Source: Hofstenia miamia | Lineage: Eukaryota > Xenacoelomorpha > Acoela | NCBI GenBank assembly: GCA_004352715.1 | Contig: SCFE01000095.1 | Location: 1,193,628 to 1,257,627, forward strand | Length of the DNA stretch: 64,000 nt | Direction: 5' to 3' | Part shown: one piece after another, positions 1 through 11,557 of the stretch | Layout: every line of letters starts with the position of its first letter | Numbering within the stretch: the stretch's first letter is position 1 | The notes under the pieces: model-generated | What the model was told of the DNA's origin: nothing | Database searches by the model: none | The model's input: only the letters and a program-made list of their open reading frames with translations | Made by a program: the position numbers and the translations under genes

Positions 1-31
<31 letters not shown>
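1..31. repeat. (AT)n microsatellite
   Basis: Uninterrupted AT dinucleotide run at the window edge; its true length is unknown because it continues to position 1. The following 200 bases are AT-rich with no gene signal. Confidence 0.95.
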
Positions 32-34
<3 letters not shown>

Positions 35-237
35 TTGTGATCTTCAGAATTTGTGGAAATTGATAGATTGCACAATAATACTAAAATAATTAATATAATA
101 CGTTTATATATTGAATATTGATATTTAGCTTTTATAGATCACATGAAAATCCATTTATGCAAGATCATGAATATCAATAAATTTCTAAAGAAAACAAAAA
201 CCGTATATGTATTGTAAGATTACTGTAAAATATATTT

Positions 238-950
238 TCACACTGAACAAAAAGTAGGTAATAACTGAGACTGAGAGTTTTCATTTGTGGGCATTTGGTT
301 AAAGGTTGACTGTGAAGCATAGTTTGGTTGCAATTGATGGTGAGAAACAGGTACCATTGGATATACTGGCTGAGAATTGAATCTGTGTCCTAATTTGGCT
401 GATAACTTAGAAATACTATTAAGAATTTTTTCTTGCATTGCCATATTTTCTCTATGCGTTTCATTTGATGTCTCCAAAAAGCACTTCTGCAATTCTGCAT
501 CTGCTTTTATCCCCTCTCGTAATAGATTCTCTAATTTATCTTTAACTATCACTTTCATCATCAGCATTTGAAATACCACCTGGCCGTGGCTTAGTTGTCG
601 GTGAAGTGCCCCATATATTGAAGCAGATATCATAGTTTTCGCACACAACTTTTCCACCTCCAATGCTTTTACCACTGTCAATGGCCGCTTGAAAATTTAT
701 TCGTATTTTCTTAATTTGCTCAGATAGTCAAGATTTGATAAGATCTTCTACAATATGCTTGTACTGCTCTGGAAATTCTTTTCTTTCCACATATAATTTG
801 CGGAAGATATTTGTAATATCATTATATTTTTCCTCGACAGATTCCCAATATATGCCTTTACTTTCCATTGTAACTTTATACGACGCTAAGCAATAATTCT
901 GTATCATCGTCAGTGAACATAAAATACGGATTGGTTGAAGCTGCAGACAT
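238..950 (-). pseudogene. Broken SANT/Myb-like transposon accessory ORF
   Basis: Reading the minus strand from an ATG at 950, an N-terminal peptide soon meets a stop. The similarity then continues in another frame (WESVEEKYNDITNIFRKLY), meets a further stop, and continues again with a Gly-rich stretch (SGKSIGGGKVV), an N-Y-D-I-C-F-N-I-W-G segment and a P-R-P-G-G-I-S-N-A-D-D-E segment. This order resembles the SANT/Myb-like DNA-binding ORF that recurs next to DDE transposons in invertebrate genomes. The last open part (238-681) ends in a Gln/Pro/Ser-rich tail after a probable helix. At least two stops and a frame change make it a dead copy. It lies outside the TIRs of the Harbinger element beginning at 1168, so it is probably a separate relic. 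Family assignment is by recalled pattern only. Confidence 0.55.
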
Positions 951-1167
951 TATTTAGTGATTAAAAGGCAGCGCGCAAATTTACTCGGATATGTTACAAA
1001 ACACCAAAACCACAAAGTAAGATGATTGACAGCCAACATTTACTCACTACCGTCTGAACACATTACCGCTCTACCCCAATTGAAATAATTTACTTACCAT
1101 ACCGTGCTCATGTGAACAGTCAACAATTTCTGGACGCCACAGTGTAAACACTCGAAAAGCACGCTAC

Positions 1168-1330
1168 AGCTCCGTTTACACTGGTTCAACTTGAGGAATT
1201 CGTCAAGCGATTTCAATAGCGCACGGTCGCGTTTACATCTGTTCCTCATGTTGATTTCCTTTGACGATTTCAATAGCGCATGGTCGCGTTTACATCTGTT
1301 CCTCATGTTGATTTCCTTTGACGATTTCAT
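1168..1330 (+). repeat. Left TIR with two internal 58-bp units
   Basis: After the terminal 40 bp, a unit running from TTTCAATAGCGC through TTGATTTCCTTTGACGA occurs twice back to back (about 1209-1326), followed by a decayed third unit ending near 1360. The same units occur inverted at 3446-3593. Confidence 0.85.
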
Positions 1331-1397
1331 TATTGAAAGCTCCTGTTTACATTGGTTCCTTTTTGCTTGTCATCATTTTAAATAACAATAAGCAAAA

Positions 1398-1855
1398 GTG
1401 ATTCATTTACTATACTCAATGAACACAGATCAGGCATGTGCAGTAATTACAGCTATTCTCTTAAAAAGACGAAGCAAAATAATAAGAAGAAAGCCCCGGA
1501 AATGCTGGGTAAAAAGATGGCTTCTACAACGTGATAAAAAAGGAGCAACTGATGCCATATTGAAAGAATTCAAATTAGCAATTAGCTCTGAATTTTCTAA
1601 CTATTTGCAAATGGATGCAATGACATTTGAGTGGTTACTACAAAGTGTGAGGAAAAAATCTCAAAAAATTTCACTAATTTGCGAACACTGATCAGACCAG
1701 ATCAAAAGTTGGCAGTTTCACTGCGATTTCTAGCATCAGGTGAAAGTTACATCAGCTTGGCTTATCAATTTAGAATTTCTAAATCTTCATTGTCTGCAAT
1801 CATACCAAATGTTCTTATGGAAATATATCAATTTCTCAAGAAAGATTATTTAAAA
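1398..1855 (+). pseudogene. PIF/Harbinger transposase, N-terminal exon (frameshifted)
   Basis: The translation contains the typical Harbinger N-terminal signature: RKPRKCWVKRWLLQRDKKGA, then an F-x-N-Y-L-x-M-D-x-x-x-F-E-W-L-L segment, then IRPDQKLAVSLRFLASGES and YQFRISKSSLSAIIP, ending YLK. Frame is lost near 1660-1680, where the first frame stops at 1691 and the second carries on. A consensus donor (GTAAG) begins at 1856 right after the Y-L-K codons, where related transposase genes can be split by an intron. The catalytic DDE half is not found before the opposing ORF and may lie in the gap or be deleted. In the family this protein cuts and pastes the element as a nuclear DDE enzyme; this copy cannot. 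Confidence 0.8.
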
Positions 1856-2104
1856 GTAAGCCTTTTGTAATGTAAATGTTCATTTGAAATGAGAATTTTC
1901 TTTTACAAAAACATGATCCAAAAACTTTCAAAATTTCTACATAACTATGGTCATTTGATTACCATTAAAGAATTTCACACAAAAACAGGTAAACGATTTT
2001 TGTAAACATGCATAACAAATTTAAGAAAATTGTATTAACACGGATCAATATATGTTTCAGCACTATTATGATTAGTAAAACGAATGTCTTGCATTGGAAT
2101 ATGT

Positions 2105-2297
2105 CTACAAAGGCGGAGAAACATAGCTATTCGCGGGTGGCTCTATAGAATAGTTGTAAAATATTTTTTCTTTTTCTAATTGAGCCAGGTGTCGCTTTTG
2201 CTTTGGCATTTGTCGAAGTTCGTCAGCAACGTGCTCACCAAAAGAATCACATCCATCTTTTTTAGATGATGCAGATGTTATAGTCTGTAATGCTGCA
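2105..2297 (-). CDS. BESS-motif C-terminus of a MADF/Myb-like Harbinger accessory protein (partial)
   Basis: From the gap edge at 2297 to a TAG at 2105-2107 the minus strand is open for 64 codons. It encodes a Ser/Lys linker followed by a BESS-like stretch (FGEHVADELRQMPKQKRHLA) and a short tail ending PPL. MADF-BESS or Myb-like proteins are the second protein of Harbinger elements and help deliver the transposase to the TIRs. The start and the DNA-binding part lie in the N gap (2298-3211). The position inside the TIRs, opposite to the transposase, supports the role. No stop or frameshift is visible in the part present. Confidence 0.7.
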
Positions 2298-3211
2298 NNN
2301 NNNNNNNNNNNNNNNNNNNNNNNNNNNNNNNNNNNNNNNNNNNNNNNNNNNNNNNNNNNNNNNNNNNNNNNNNNNNNNNNNNNNNNNNNNNNNNNNNNNN
2401 NNNNNNNNNNNNNNNNNNNNNNNNNNNNNNNNNNNNNNNNNNNNNNNNNNNNNNNNNNNNNNNNNNNNNNNNNNNNNNNNNNNNNNNNNNNNNNNNNNNN
2501 NNNNNNNNNNNNNNNNNNNNNNNNNNNNNNNNNNNNNNNNNNNNNNNNNNNNNNNNNNNNNNNNNNNNNNNNNNNNNNNNNNNNNNNNNNNNNNNNNNNN
2601 NNNNNNNNNNNNNNNNNNNNNNNNNNNNNNNNNNNNNNNNNNNNNNNNNNNNNNNNNNNNNNNNNNNNNNNNNNNNNNNNNNNNNNNNNNNNNNNNNNNN
2701 NNNNNNNNNNNNNNNNNNNNNNNNNNNNNNNNNNNNNNNNNNNNNNNNNNNNNNNNNNNNNNNNNNNNNNNNNNNNNNNNNNNNNNNNNNNNNNNNNNNN
2801 NNNNNNNNNNNNNNNNNNNNNNNNNNNNNNNNNNNNNNNNNNNNNNNNNNNNNNNNNNNNNNNNNNNNNNNNNNNNNNNNNNNNNNNNNNNNNNNNNNNN
2901 NNNNNNNNNNNNNNNNNNNNNNNNNNNNNNNNNNNNNNNNNNNNNNNNNNNNNNNNNNNNNNNNNNNNNNNNNNNNNNNNNNNNNNNNNNNNNNNNNNNN
3001 NNNNNNNNNNNNNNNNNNNNNNNNNNNNNNNNNNNNNNNNNNNNNNNNNNNNNNNNNNNNNNNNNNNNNNNNNNNNNNNNNNNNNNNNNNNNNNNNNNNN
3101 NNNNNNNNNNNNNNNNNNNNNNNNNNNNNNNNNNNNNNNNNNNNNNNNNNNNNNNNNNNNNNNNNNNNNNNNNNNNNNNNNNNNNNNNNNNNNNNNNNNN
3201 NNNNNNNNNNN
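2298..3211. other. Assembly gap
   Basis: Run of N. Any open frames across it are artefacts. Further gaps are at 3431-3439, 4144-4228 and 19569-19939, plus a single N at 47961. Confidence 1.
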
Positions 3212-3696
3212 TTGAATATTTTGCTTGTTGAAGCACTTCTAGTCATAACTTTCAGAAAAATTCTATAATTTAGTATTTTTTTGCCTATTAAAATAGAAAC
3301 TTTGCTTAGTTTGAGGAATTCAATAGTGAAAGGCGCGTTTACATTTGTGCGTCAAGAGGAAAGTTGAACACAAAATAGATCGAAAATATATTCCGTTCCT
3401 CTCCTCCGTGCGCTTTCACATTCAATTTTGNNNNNNNNNTCATAAAATGAAAACATGAGGAACAGATGTAAACGCGACCATGCGCTATAGAAATCGTCAA
3501 ATGAAATCAACATGAGGAACAGATGTAAACGCGACCGTGCGCCATTGAAATTGCTTGACGAATTCCTCAAGTTGAACCAGTGTAAACAGGGCTTACGGTT
3601 ACCCACTTGAAATTTAATTGTCCGCAGCGCGCTCGTGGAAGCGCAGCACTAGAAGCAAACGTAGCAAGTAGAAAGAAATTCCCCCGATGAGCTTAA

Positions 3697-4638
3697 GGTG
3701 GTCCTATACTAAAAAATGTCAAAATTTTCAATTTTTTTATTTTGGTTGTTTTACATACTTTCAACTATCTGTTAACTGCTGGTATAGCTATTTTTTCATG
3801 AAGAATTATATAAATTAGTTTAAAAGTAATTTTAATATGTGACACTTAAAATTTCAGAAACGATTTTCTTCAGTTACGCCCCTAGCAACCATCTGTGTCT
3901 TTGATTTTGAATGAATTCATTTCCCTATTTATTAAATCATTCTTACTTATTCTATTATTTAAGAGATATAATATGAAAGAAAAATTTTTTTTGAGGTTAA
4001 ATTGATCAAATACCAAAAAAATATTAAATGAAGGGGATTTTTTGCTTAAAACGTAGTTTTCTTAGAATTGCTAATTTTTGAAATGGTGCGATCAATAACT
4101 TTTGAAATAGAAGTCTGATTGACTTGAAATTTTGTATGAGTGTNNNNNNNNNNNNNNNNNNNNNNNNNNNNNNNNNNNNNNNNNNNNNNNNNNNNNNNNN
4201 NNNNNNNNNNNNNNNNNNNNNNNNNNNNTTGTTTACGTAATAAATGACCTTCAAAAATTTGCGTAATTTCAGGACCAGATACTTTTTTTCTATAAAATGA
4301 CCTTCAAAAATTTGCGTAATTTCAGGACCAGATACTTTTTTTCTATAAAAAAATAAGTATACACTCTTTGAGTTTGTTTTTAATACAGTAAGTGCATATT
4401 TATAAATGGAATACTTATGTAAATTTTTATTTTAAAACTCTCAGTCAATTAAAAGTTATTGACCGCACCACAATATCCTTAAAATAGACCGGTTTGGTTC
4501 GTAAAAGCAGGACCAGACAGTAAATTTTGAAAATTACATATTTTTTTTAAATTTTCATTCATTTTCAAATAAATAAACAATTAAAACTTAACTTTGAAAA
4601 GAAAACATGGCGTTTCTTTCTTTTAGTATGGAACCACC
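3697..4638. mobile_element. TTAA-flanked MITE, about 940 bp
   Basis: The left end GGTGGTCCTATACTAAAA and the reverse complement of the right end GGTGGTTCCATACTAAAA form an 18-bp TIR with two mismatches. Each is bounded by TTAA (3693-3696 and 4639-4642), the target used by piggyBac and some Kolobok-type elements. No transposase reading frame is visible, although a gap at 4144-4228 hides part of it. The interior is AT-rich with a recent 53-bp tandem duplication near its centre. Confidence 0.8.
4241..4346. repeat. 53-bp tandem duplication
   Basis: Two adjacent, essentially identical copies of a unit containing ATGACCTTCAAAAATTTGCG and CAGGACCAGATAC. It lies inside the TTAA MITE. Confidence 0.85.
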
Positions 4639-4642
4639 TTAA

Positions 4643-7310
4643 GCATACTAATATTTTTAAACGGATAAGCAGTGACAAAACAATTCACTTTGATTCCAGT
4701 ATAAATTTAATTGTTTATGAGGCAAAATTAAAATAAGATTTACAAAATATTAATCCAATTACACTTTTTTATATTTTTTTGGTAAATTTAGTTCGTATTT
4801 ATATTCATCTTTTTTGTTAAAGCTTGGTTCCATCATTCCATGATGCTTAGTTGAAAATTATCAATTGCCTTGGATGAAATTTTATATGTAAATTTCATAT
4901 CACAGTTCTTTAAATGATCAGAGGTCGATTGATTTTTGTGTTTTTAGTTTCTTGACTTTGTAGTAAGTCTTCTAGTTTTTCTTTTATAATTCTATCGAAA
5001 TTCTAAATTTACCGAAAATAATATAAAAAATGTAATTAAAATTAAAATAATTCTATGTTTCGAACAAGAGTAGTGAGATTTGTAGTAAAAAATATAACGA
5101 GCGTTTATTTCTTGTTGTATTTTATTTTTTTTATTAAAAGACTACTTTATAAAGAAAGTTGCAAATTTATAAAGATTAGTGAAGTTGTAATCTTTTAAGA
5201 AATAATCCCAAAAAACGTTTTAACCTTCTTCGGACAATCAAATAGATCAATCTTAGTATGGAGATCCATATAATTTGCAACTTTAACTATTCTATGGGAA
5301 AAAATTACGATTAGATTTTTTGTTTAAAAATATTCATTGGAAAGTTTTTTCGTTGATCTTTTTGTGTCCCAAAAAATGTATTCCAATTCAGCTGTAATTT
5401 GTGAAGTTTTTACTTAACACGGTCAAATTTTTTCAATTTTTTTTAATACTTGACCAACCAGAAGTGAGTTTTTAAAATGGCCATAATTGATGCATGACTT
5501 CATATTTAATGATTTAGCTAGGTTACATGTTTAAGTAGTGCAGCAAAAATTAATGCTTGTCAAAAATAATATAATCTACAATTGTCTATAAAATACAGTT
5601 TTTATATTGTATTTACAACTTTATGAAGAATAACAAAACAAAGCATCGAACTCAGCAACTTGTTAACATTCTGCTACATCATTAATGCAGGGTATATTTT
5701 GAATAGTGTTAACTTTTCATGTATTCAGCTGATTTGCATTTGTATCAATAACGTACATAATGGAAATACTAAAAATGTCCATAAACTGTTCCAATCAAAT
5801 GTCTTACAAAATTTGTGAAGTTAATACTGGTATCACCAATCCTCTACACATTGTACCTGAATTAGCCTCACCTTTTTGCAAATATCTTCCTCTACTTTCT
5901 CAAATAAAATACTTAGAAATGCCATAAGTGAGCCCTAATAAAATTAGAATATGCCAGTGGAATGAAGACTTTTTAAACATTCTTTACAAAAAAATCTGTC
6001 ATTCATAGGTGCCTCTTGTATAGATATGGATAAACGCCATTGATTAAAATACAGACTTGCAAGGATATATTAATCATTTTTAGCATTGTTTGATATTAGA
6101 TATAATTGGTCCGGATTCATGGAAACTTCTAGTTATTGTGGAGTCCTGTGATGTAGGATATTTTTGCTTCAGATTGAGCAACTTGTCAGTATTTCAAAAT
6201 TTTTGGTTGAGTCAATTCAGATTTCAAAATTCAGCTCTTGTCAAAGAACATAGGTTTACTAATAGCATAAATACAATAAATCAGTTTTCTTGAAACAATA
6301 AATTATTGCAGGCATGTATGGTTAATTAAAAATTATTAATTGCATTATATAGAGAGAACAATATAACTCATCAATGCTTGTAATTCAATTCAAGAAATGA
6401 ATGCTTGAAAACTATCATTTGAATGAAATGTGAAAATACAATTTTATGAATAAATAAAAATTGGAATTTATGTTAAAAATTAAAACCAATCCAGTCTAAA
6501 TCCTGCACTCTGTGGGAAGAGACTACTAACGCAATATCAACACAATCTAACAATTATATTTTAGCTGTGATTATTCACTAGACGAGAAAATGGCTCAACC
6601 TTAATGGGTCAGAACAAATTTTTTATAAAAATAATAAGCAGATGATGTTCAAAACCACCTACAACAGACAGTCAGCACATAAAATGGAAACCAGCTATTA
6701 ACAATTTGTATGGTTAGACAAGAAATTCAATATATTTCGTGATTTTAATACTTTCTTTTGATATTCTTCATAAAGTTGTAACTATATCGTTATTTTTTCA
6801 GCAAGCATTGAAAATATAAAATATAACAAATTTTGACCCACTAATTAAGCATGTAGCGCAGCTAGATAATAAAATATGGAGTGTATGTTATGCAGTAATT
6901 ATTATCATTTTAAAAATTCACTTCTAACACGTCAAGCATTAATCAATTTTGAAAAAAAATGTTAGTTTTTATCTAAAAGTAAAAACTTCACAAAGTTACA
7001 GCTGAATTTGAAAAAAACTGATTTTTGGAACACGTATATATATATATATGGTTAAAGACATACTAAAAACGAATGAAAAACTAAATTAGAAATGAATTCC
7101 ATTGCAAAGTTACCTTAATGATGGAATCAATGACTGAATCATATGTTTAAAAGTTTAATTACAATTGAAATTAACATCAAAAACATAGTAAAATATAATA
7201 TTTTAGTGTGCTTCACGATGCACAAAATGGGAAGTATATTCAGAAGGATTAAATCCAAAATTAGAGGATATTCGGGAGAAAATTGTACACATTAAAATTT
7301 CAAATATTAA
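4643..7310. other. Intergenic AT-rich DNA with an old inverted repeat
   Basis: No coding signal seen. A diverged inverted repeat pairs about 5340-5640 with 6740-7030. Landmarks are CAATTCAGCTGTAA followed by GTGAAGTTTTTACTT on the left and the complement of AAGTAAAAACTTCACAAAG followed by TTACAGCTGAATTTG on the right, plus ACAACTTTATGAAGAATA versus its complement. It looks like the arms of a decayed foldback element of about 1.8 kb. This stretch also holds the immediate 3' flank of the USP gene. Confidence 0.6.
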
Positions 7311-10300
7311 TTAGTTCTTGAGAACGACTTCAGGACCTCCACCGTAAATTGAATGCAAAAAATTCCAAAGCTTGTCAGAGATCTGTCCAACTTCAGCTCC
7401 TAAATAAAAAACCGAAAGTAATTAATTCTGTTTATTGATTACTTATTTCACATTTTAAAATGAATCTAATTGTATTAATAAGGGAGTTATACACTGCATT
7501 AAAATTATTGGGATATTTGTTTCCACAAAGTGGTAAGGCTATTTTTGATAAGAAAGCACACACAACATTTATTTTAGCATAATGCAAACATAAAATTTCC
7601 CATTAATATTTTTTTACTTCCGATAAAGCCAAAGACTTTAAGTAAAAAACGTTTGTGAATAGTAAAACTAAAAATTATACACAATAACAAAAATAATATT
7701 AATAAAATTGTTACAAGGGGGAGATGCTAAGGTATCCCCCTGAATTAATGGACGCTTCTTGAGCCTTGTGCACGATCCCAGAAAGCATAATGCAGATAGA
7801 CATAAACTACAAGGTAAAGAAGAATGGTACAGATGTGAGTCGCCTTGGTATAATGAAGATCTGAAAACATGCCAGTTCAAGAAAGTTGTTGCAAAAACAA
7901 GTGCGTTATTTATCACTGACAAAATATTTCAATGAGCAAATATTAATAAAATAAATAATTATCCCATATTTAGTTATAATAGGTTTCTATATGTTGCTGT
8001 TACATATTGGAAAATAACGTTTCATGGTGTAGCAAAGGTCCGAGCGCCCGAATGAACGTACGTCTGAAAATTGCACGATGCTTCTTGTTGTTATTGACTA
8101 CAATAACTGCAATTTAATATATTTTTTAGCATCCCTGGGGAGTTCATTTGCGGATACACTTCCTACGATTAAATAATATCCGTCAAAACTCAATGACATG
8201 ATGATTGATGATTCTCCATGGCTCTGGAGACGTCATATGTTCTTGAGTAAACATGCCAGGAAAGTGCTAACGACAATAATTGTTTTACATTCCCATAATT
8301 TATAAATAATGAACATTTATGTACTCACTATATTAGTATGCTAACATATTTGAAAGAGTTTAATAAAACTGTTTTTAAAAGCCCGTGCTTAGCACTCGTT
8401 GCCCTCACCTAAATATCCGATGAATGTACAAGCACATTCTGGTTTAATTTACTTTACTTTATAGCAGTGTACAACTAATGTTAAATAATACGAAAAATTT
8501 AATCAGCCTTATAAACATCTGTCTCCAAAGAAATCGAGTTAAAATGCGCTAAGTGATCAGTGGAAGCAATTTCGAGAAATTGCTAGCTTGCGCCCAGCTT
8601 AATGAACACTTTCTCAATCAAATGAAGAAGTAGGTTGGCTTAATAATCTGAGAAATATTATCTTCAATTTCGCGCGCATGACATTTGCTATCTTAATACA
8701 TTAGTGAGAAAATCAAATAATAAATTATGAAGTTTCGTTATCACCTACAAAAGCATCTATGATCAGTCCCTGTCAGGAAGGTTTTGCCCGACATTTTACT
8801 AATACATACTATGTTGTTGATCTCCCAAAAATTACTGCACAACAGATATTTGAACAAATCAATTTAGTTTTCCTCCGCTTAGTGGTGTACAATTAAAATA
8901 TTTCTTGAGATGTATATTATATATATATATATATTGATGATAGTTAAGCCGGAAAGTGCAATGATAATTAAAATCAAAATTCTGATATTGTTGAGTTTTT
9001 GTGTAAATTTCCTATGTTCAATGATTTTATAAATGTTGTTCTAGAGATTTTGTGCATTCCAGCAAGCAGTGGTACAGTTGAACGGCTGTTTTCTGCTTAC
9101 AAATTCAGATCTAGCTACAGACGAAGCAACATTTCTTATAAAAATTTGGAGGCTTTAGTTCAAACTTCATTTATTGAATAAATGTTTATTAATTGAAATT
9201 TTGTTTCTAAATACACGAAAACTACATGAATACACAATTTATAAATACACGAAATACCGATACACAATCAGTTAAGATACACGAAATAGCGATACGCGAA
9301 AAAGCGATACACGTCAATGCACTACGTAATTCTACATTTTTTGGAATGTGTTAAAATCAACTAATTTTCTCAGTAATTTTTCCAATTTTTCAGATGAGAA
9401 ATTATATTTTTCTCAGCACATGATGCAACATTTCATAAATATCATATAATAATTCGATTACCTCATGTAGTATATTAAAGGTTTAGCGATGAAAACTATA
9501 GTTGAACACTCTCTTGAGGTTAAAGCGGGCGTTTAGACGATATCAATGAAGGCTTATCCTAGAAATTGGAAAATAGAACTACTGAATAAGAAGAGGCATT
9601 CATGTTTTACCTCTTGCGATGCTTGATGCTATACTTTCTAGAAAAGACGAATAGAATCTGTTATAATTGAGAGTAAATTAGATCTGAATATAACGTATGA
9701 AATATCTGGGCCTGATCCTAATAAGTGAAAGGAAGTTGATGCTAAGAGTGCTCCTGGTAGAGCTAGTCAATGTATCACACGTCGATTTTCTGCCGGTGTG
9801 AACCCTGGCATACATGCACTAATTCGAAGTGAATGACTGTAATTGTATTTGGGATATCTTATTGATATTTTGATCCCGAAAATTAATCTTGGCAGAAGAA
9901 AATTTGTTGAAATGTCAAACAGTAAAAGAATGACAATGAATTCTTCGAAATCTGTTTTGAAGAAAAATTGAATACCTTTCTTTGGATGCAACTGATTGGT
10001 GATGAGCATCGATCTATGATCTGATATTCTTGGGCAAGCAATATTTCGAACACCTATGAGCGAAGAGTTTTTCAACCATTAAAGGGGTGCATTTGAATGA
10101 ATGATCCAGCTTGCTTGATATTTTTCTTGGAATCTTACAAAAAAACTGACTAATGCTTACACTTTAAGGGTGATGCGAAATTTGTAGAATACCACGGACG
10201 AATTACCTTTTAACAATACATCAACACCAAACTCGGAAGATGCGGTATCGAAGTTTTTTGGATTAATGATAGCAGCTAGGGATAATCTACAATAACTAGT

Positions 10301-11428
10301 CGTGTATAATGAAATTGCGGCCGTTGTGTTTTGCCAAAGATTTGAAAGTGAATACGAAGTTTGCAACGTGTAATAGCGTTATCTCTAACGATACTAAGAA
10401 ATAGCTTGCAATCGATGTGTCTAGTAAGATAATAACAAATTGCATGGTTTTTTTGCTTTATCTCTGTCAAATGAAGTACATGTACACGCGGTTGAAACGG
10501 TGCGACCACCAAAATAGGAATAATTTAAGATTCAGCATCACGGGACATTGGAGGATCTCAAATAACAACTAGCTAGATGCTTAATTTCCACCAATTAAGT
10601 GTTAAGTAACGCCAATATTTGTTAACAGAGAATGCATGAAAAAGCGTATTGAATATAAAGATTTATACTCGGATTTCAAGAAAACAGACAATTTAAATAG
10701 CTGTTTGATACGTATGTAAACATTTGGTTGTCTATCAAAATACAATGCTCTATTTAACCATTAATGCTACTTTGAAAAAATGCTTTCGCAATTGTTAAAA
10801 TGACACTGTTACATAGAGAAGCAAATGAAAAACAAAAGTCAAAACATCAAAAGATATGGAACATATACCTCCTTCCTGTATGATTTCAGTTGTTCTTATA
10901 TATTTTTGAAATTTTGAATGGTGATGTCTATTTGTGTTTTATGCTTACAAACAAAATATTGAGCAGAAAATTTTTTCCTATAAAAAAGTTTGATTCCTAC
11001 TCGGTAGACTTTCCAAATATAAAAATCGGTAAACTGTTACTCCATACGCTATATATTCTCTTAATTACGATTATATATATATATATATATATATATATAG
11101 CGGCATTTGTAATTTCGAGCATTCTAATATAATGTGCTTATAAATAAAAAAACATTGAATATAAGGTATATGGAAATTTGTTGGCAGACATTATAATAAG
11201 CTTAAGAGCTTAAGTAACATATATAGTTTATAAGAGGGAAGGGAAATATAAACCTGGTTTGATTGATGTGTGCCCGTTTCTCGTCGTTTGAATGGTGCTG
11301 TTGTCTATAGGACCTGGTAGTTCATCAGTGCGTCCGCGAACGAATTGTTCCCATCTTTTAAACCAATTCATGCTAAAGGCGTAGATAACATCATGTGATT
11401 CTTCAGAGTTGCGGAATTCAAGATTCAG
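7311..11428 (-). CDS. USP33: USP exons 16-17: second DUSP domain and stop
   Basis: Exon 16 (11428-11254) gives [20 protein letters not shown] and [12 protein letters not shown]. Exon 17 (7399-7311) gives [20 protein letters not shown] and ends after VLKN with TAA. This is the second DUSP, cut short directly after GGGPE; vertebrate paralogues carry a longer C-terminal tail. The intervening intron is 3.85 kb. Confidence 0.9.
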
Positions 11429-11520
11429 CTAAACAAAGCAAAATTCCAATTCACTCTGTCCCTTTATTGATTTTTATAAATTAAACCTATTGAAAGTTAT
11501 ACTTAATTCAACAACGAAAC

Positions 11521-11557
<37 letters not shown>

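Larger units (their letters stand above)
1168..3593. mobile_element. Harbinger-type DNA transposon with long TIRs and TAC target duplication
   Basis: The left end (from 1168) and the reverse complement of the right end (to 3593) share an inverted repeat of about 150 bp beginning AGCYCYGTTTACACTGG and continuing through TTCAACTTGAGGAATTCGTCAAGC. Each arm holds short internal repeats of a GCGTTTACATCTGTTCCTCATG unit. The trinucleotide TAC sits directly outside both ends (1165-1167 and 3594-3596), matching the 3-bp target duplications of PIF/Harbinger. Inside are a plus-strand Harbinger transposase start and a minus-strand BESS-type ORF end, converging on each other. The middle is an assembly gap, so the true length is unknown. 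Confidence 0.8.

Noticed and set aside
1094-1385. Repetitive basic ORFs on both strands
   Set aside because: Translation of the repeated TIR units; no independent coding evidence.
2262-3246. Long ORFs of more than 300 codons
   Set aside because: They run through the N gap and are artefacts; the same applies to frames over 19520-20006.
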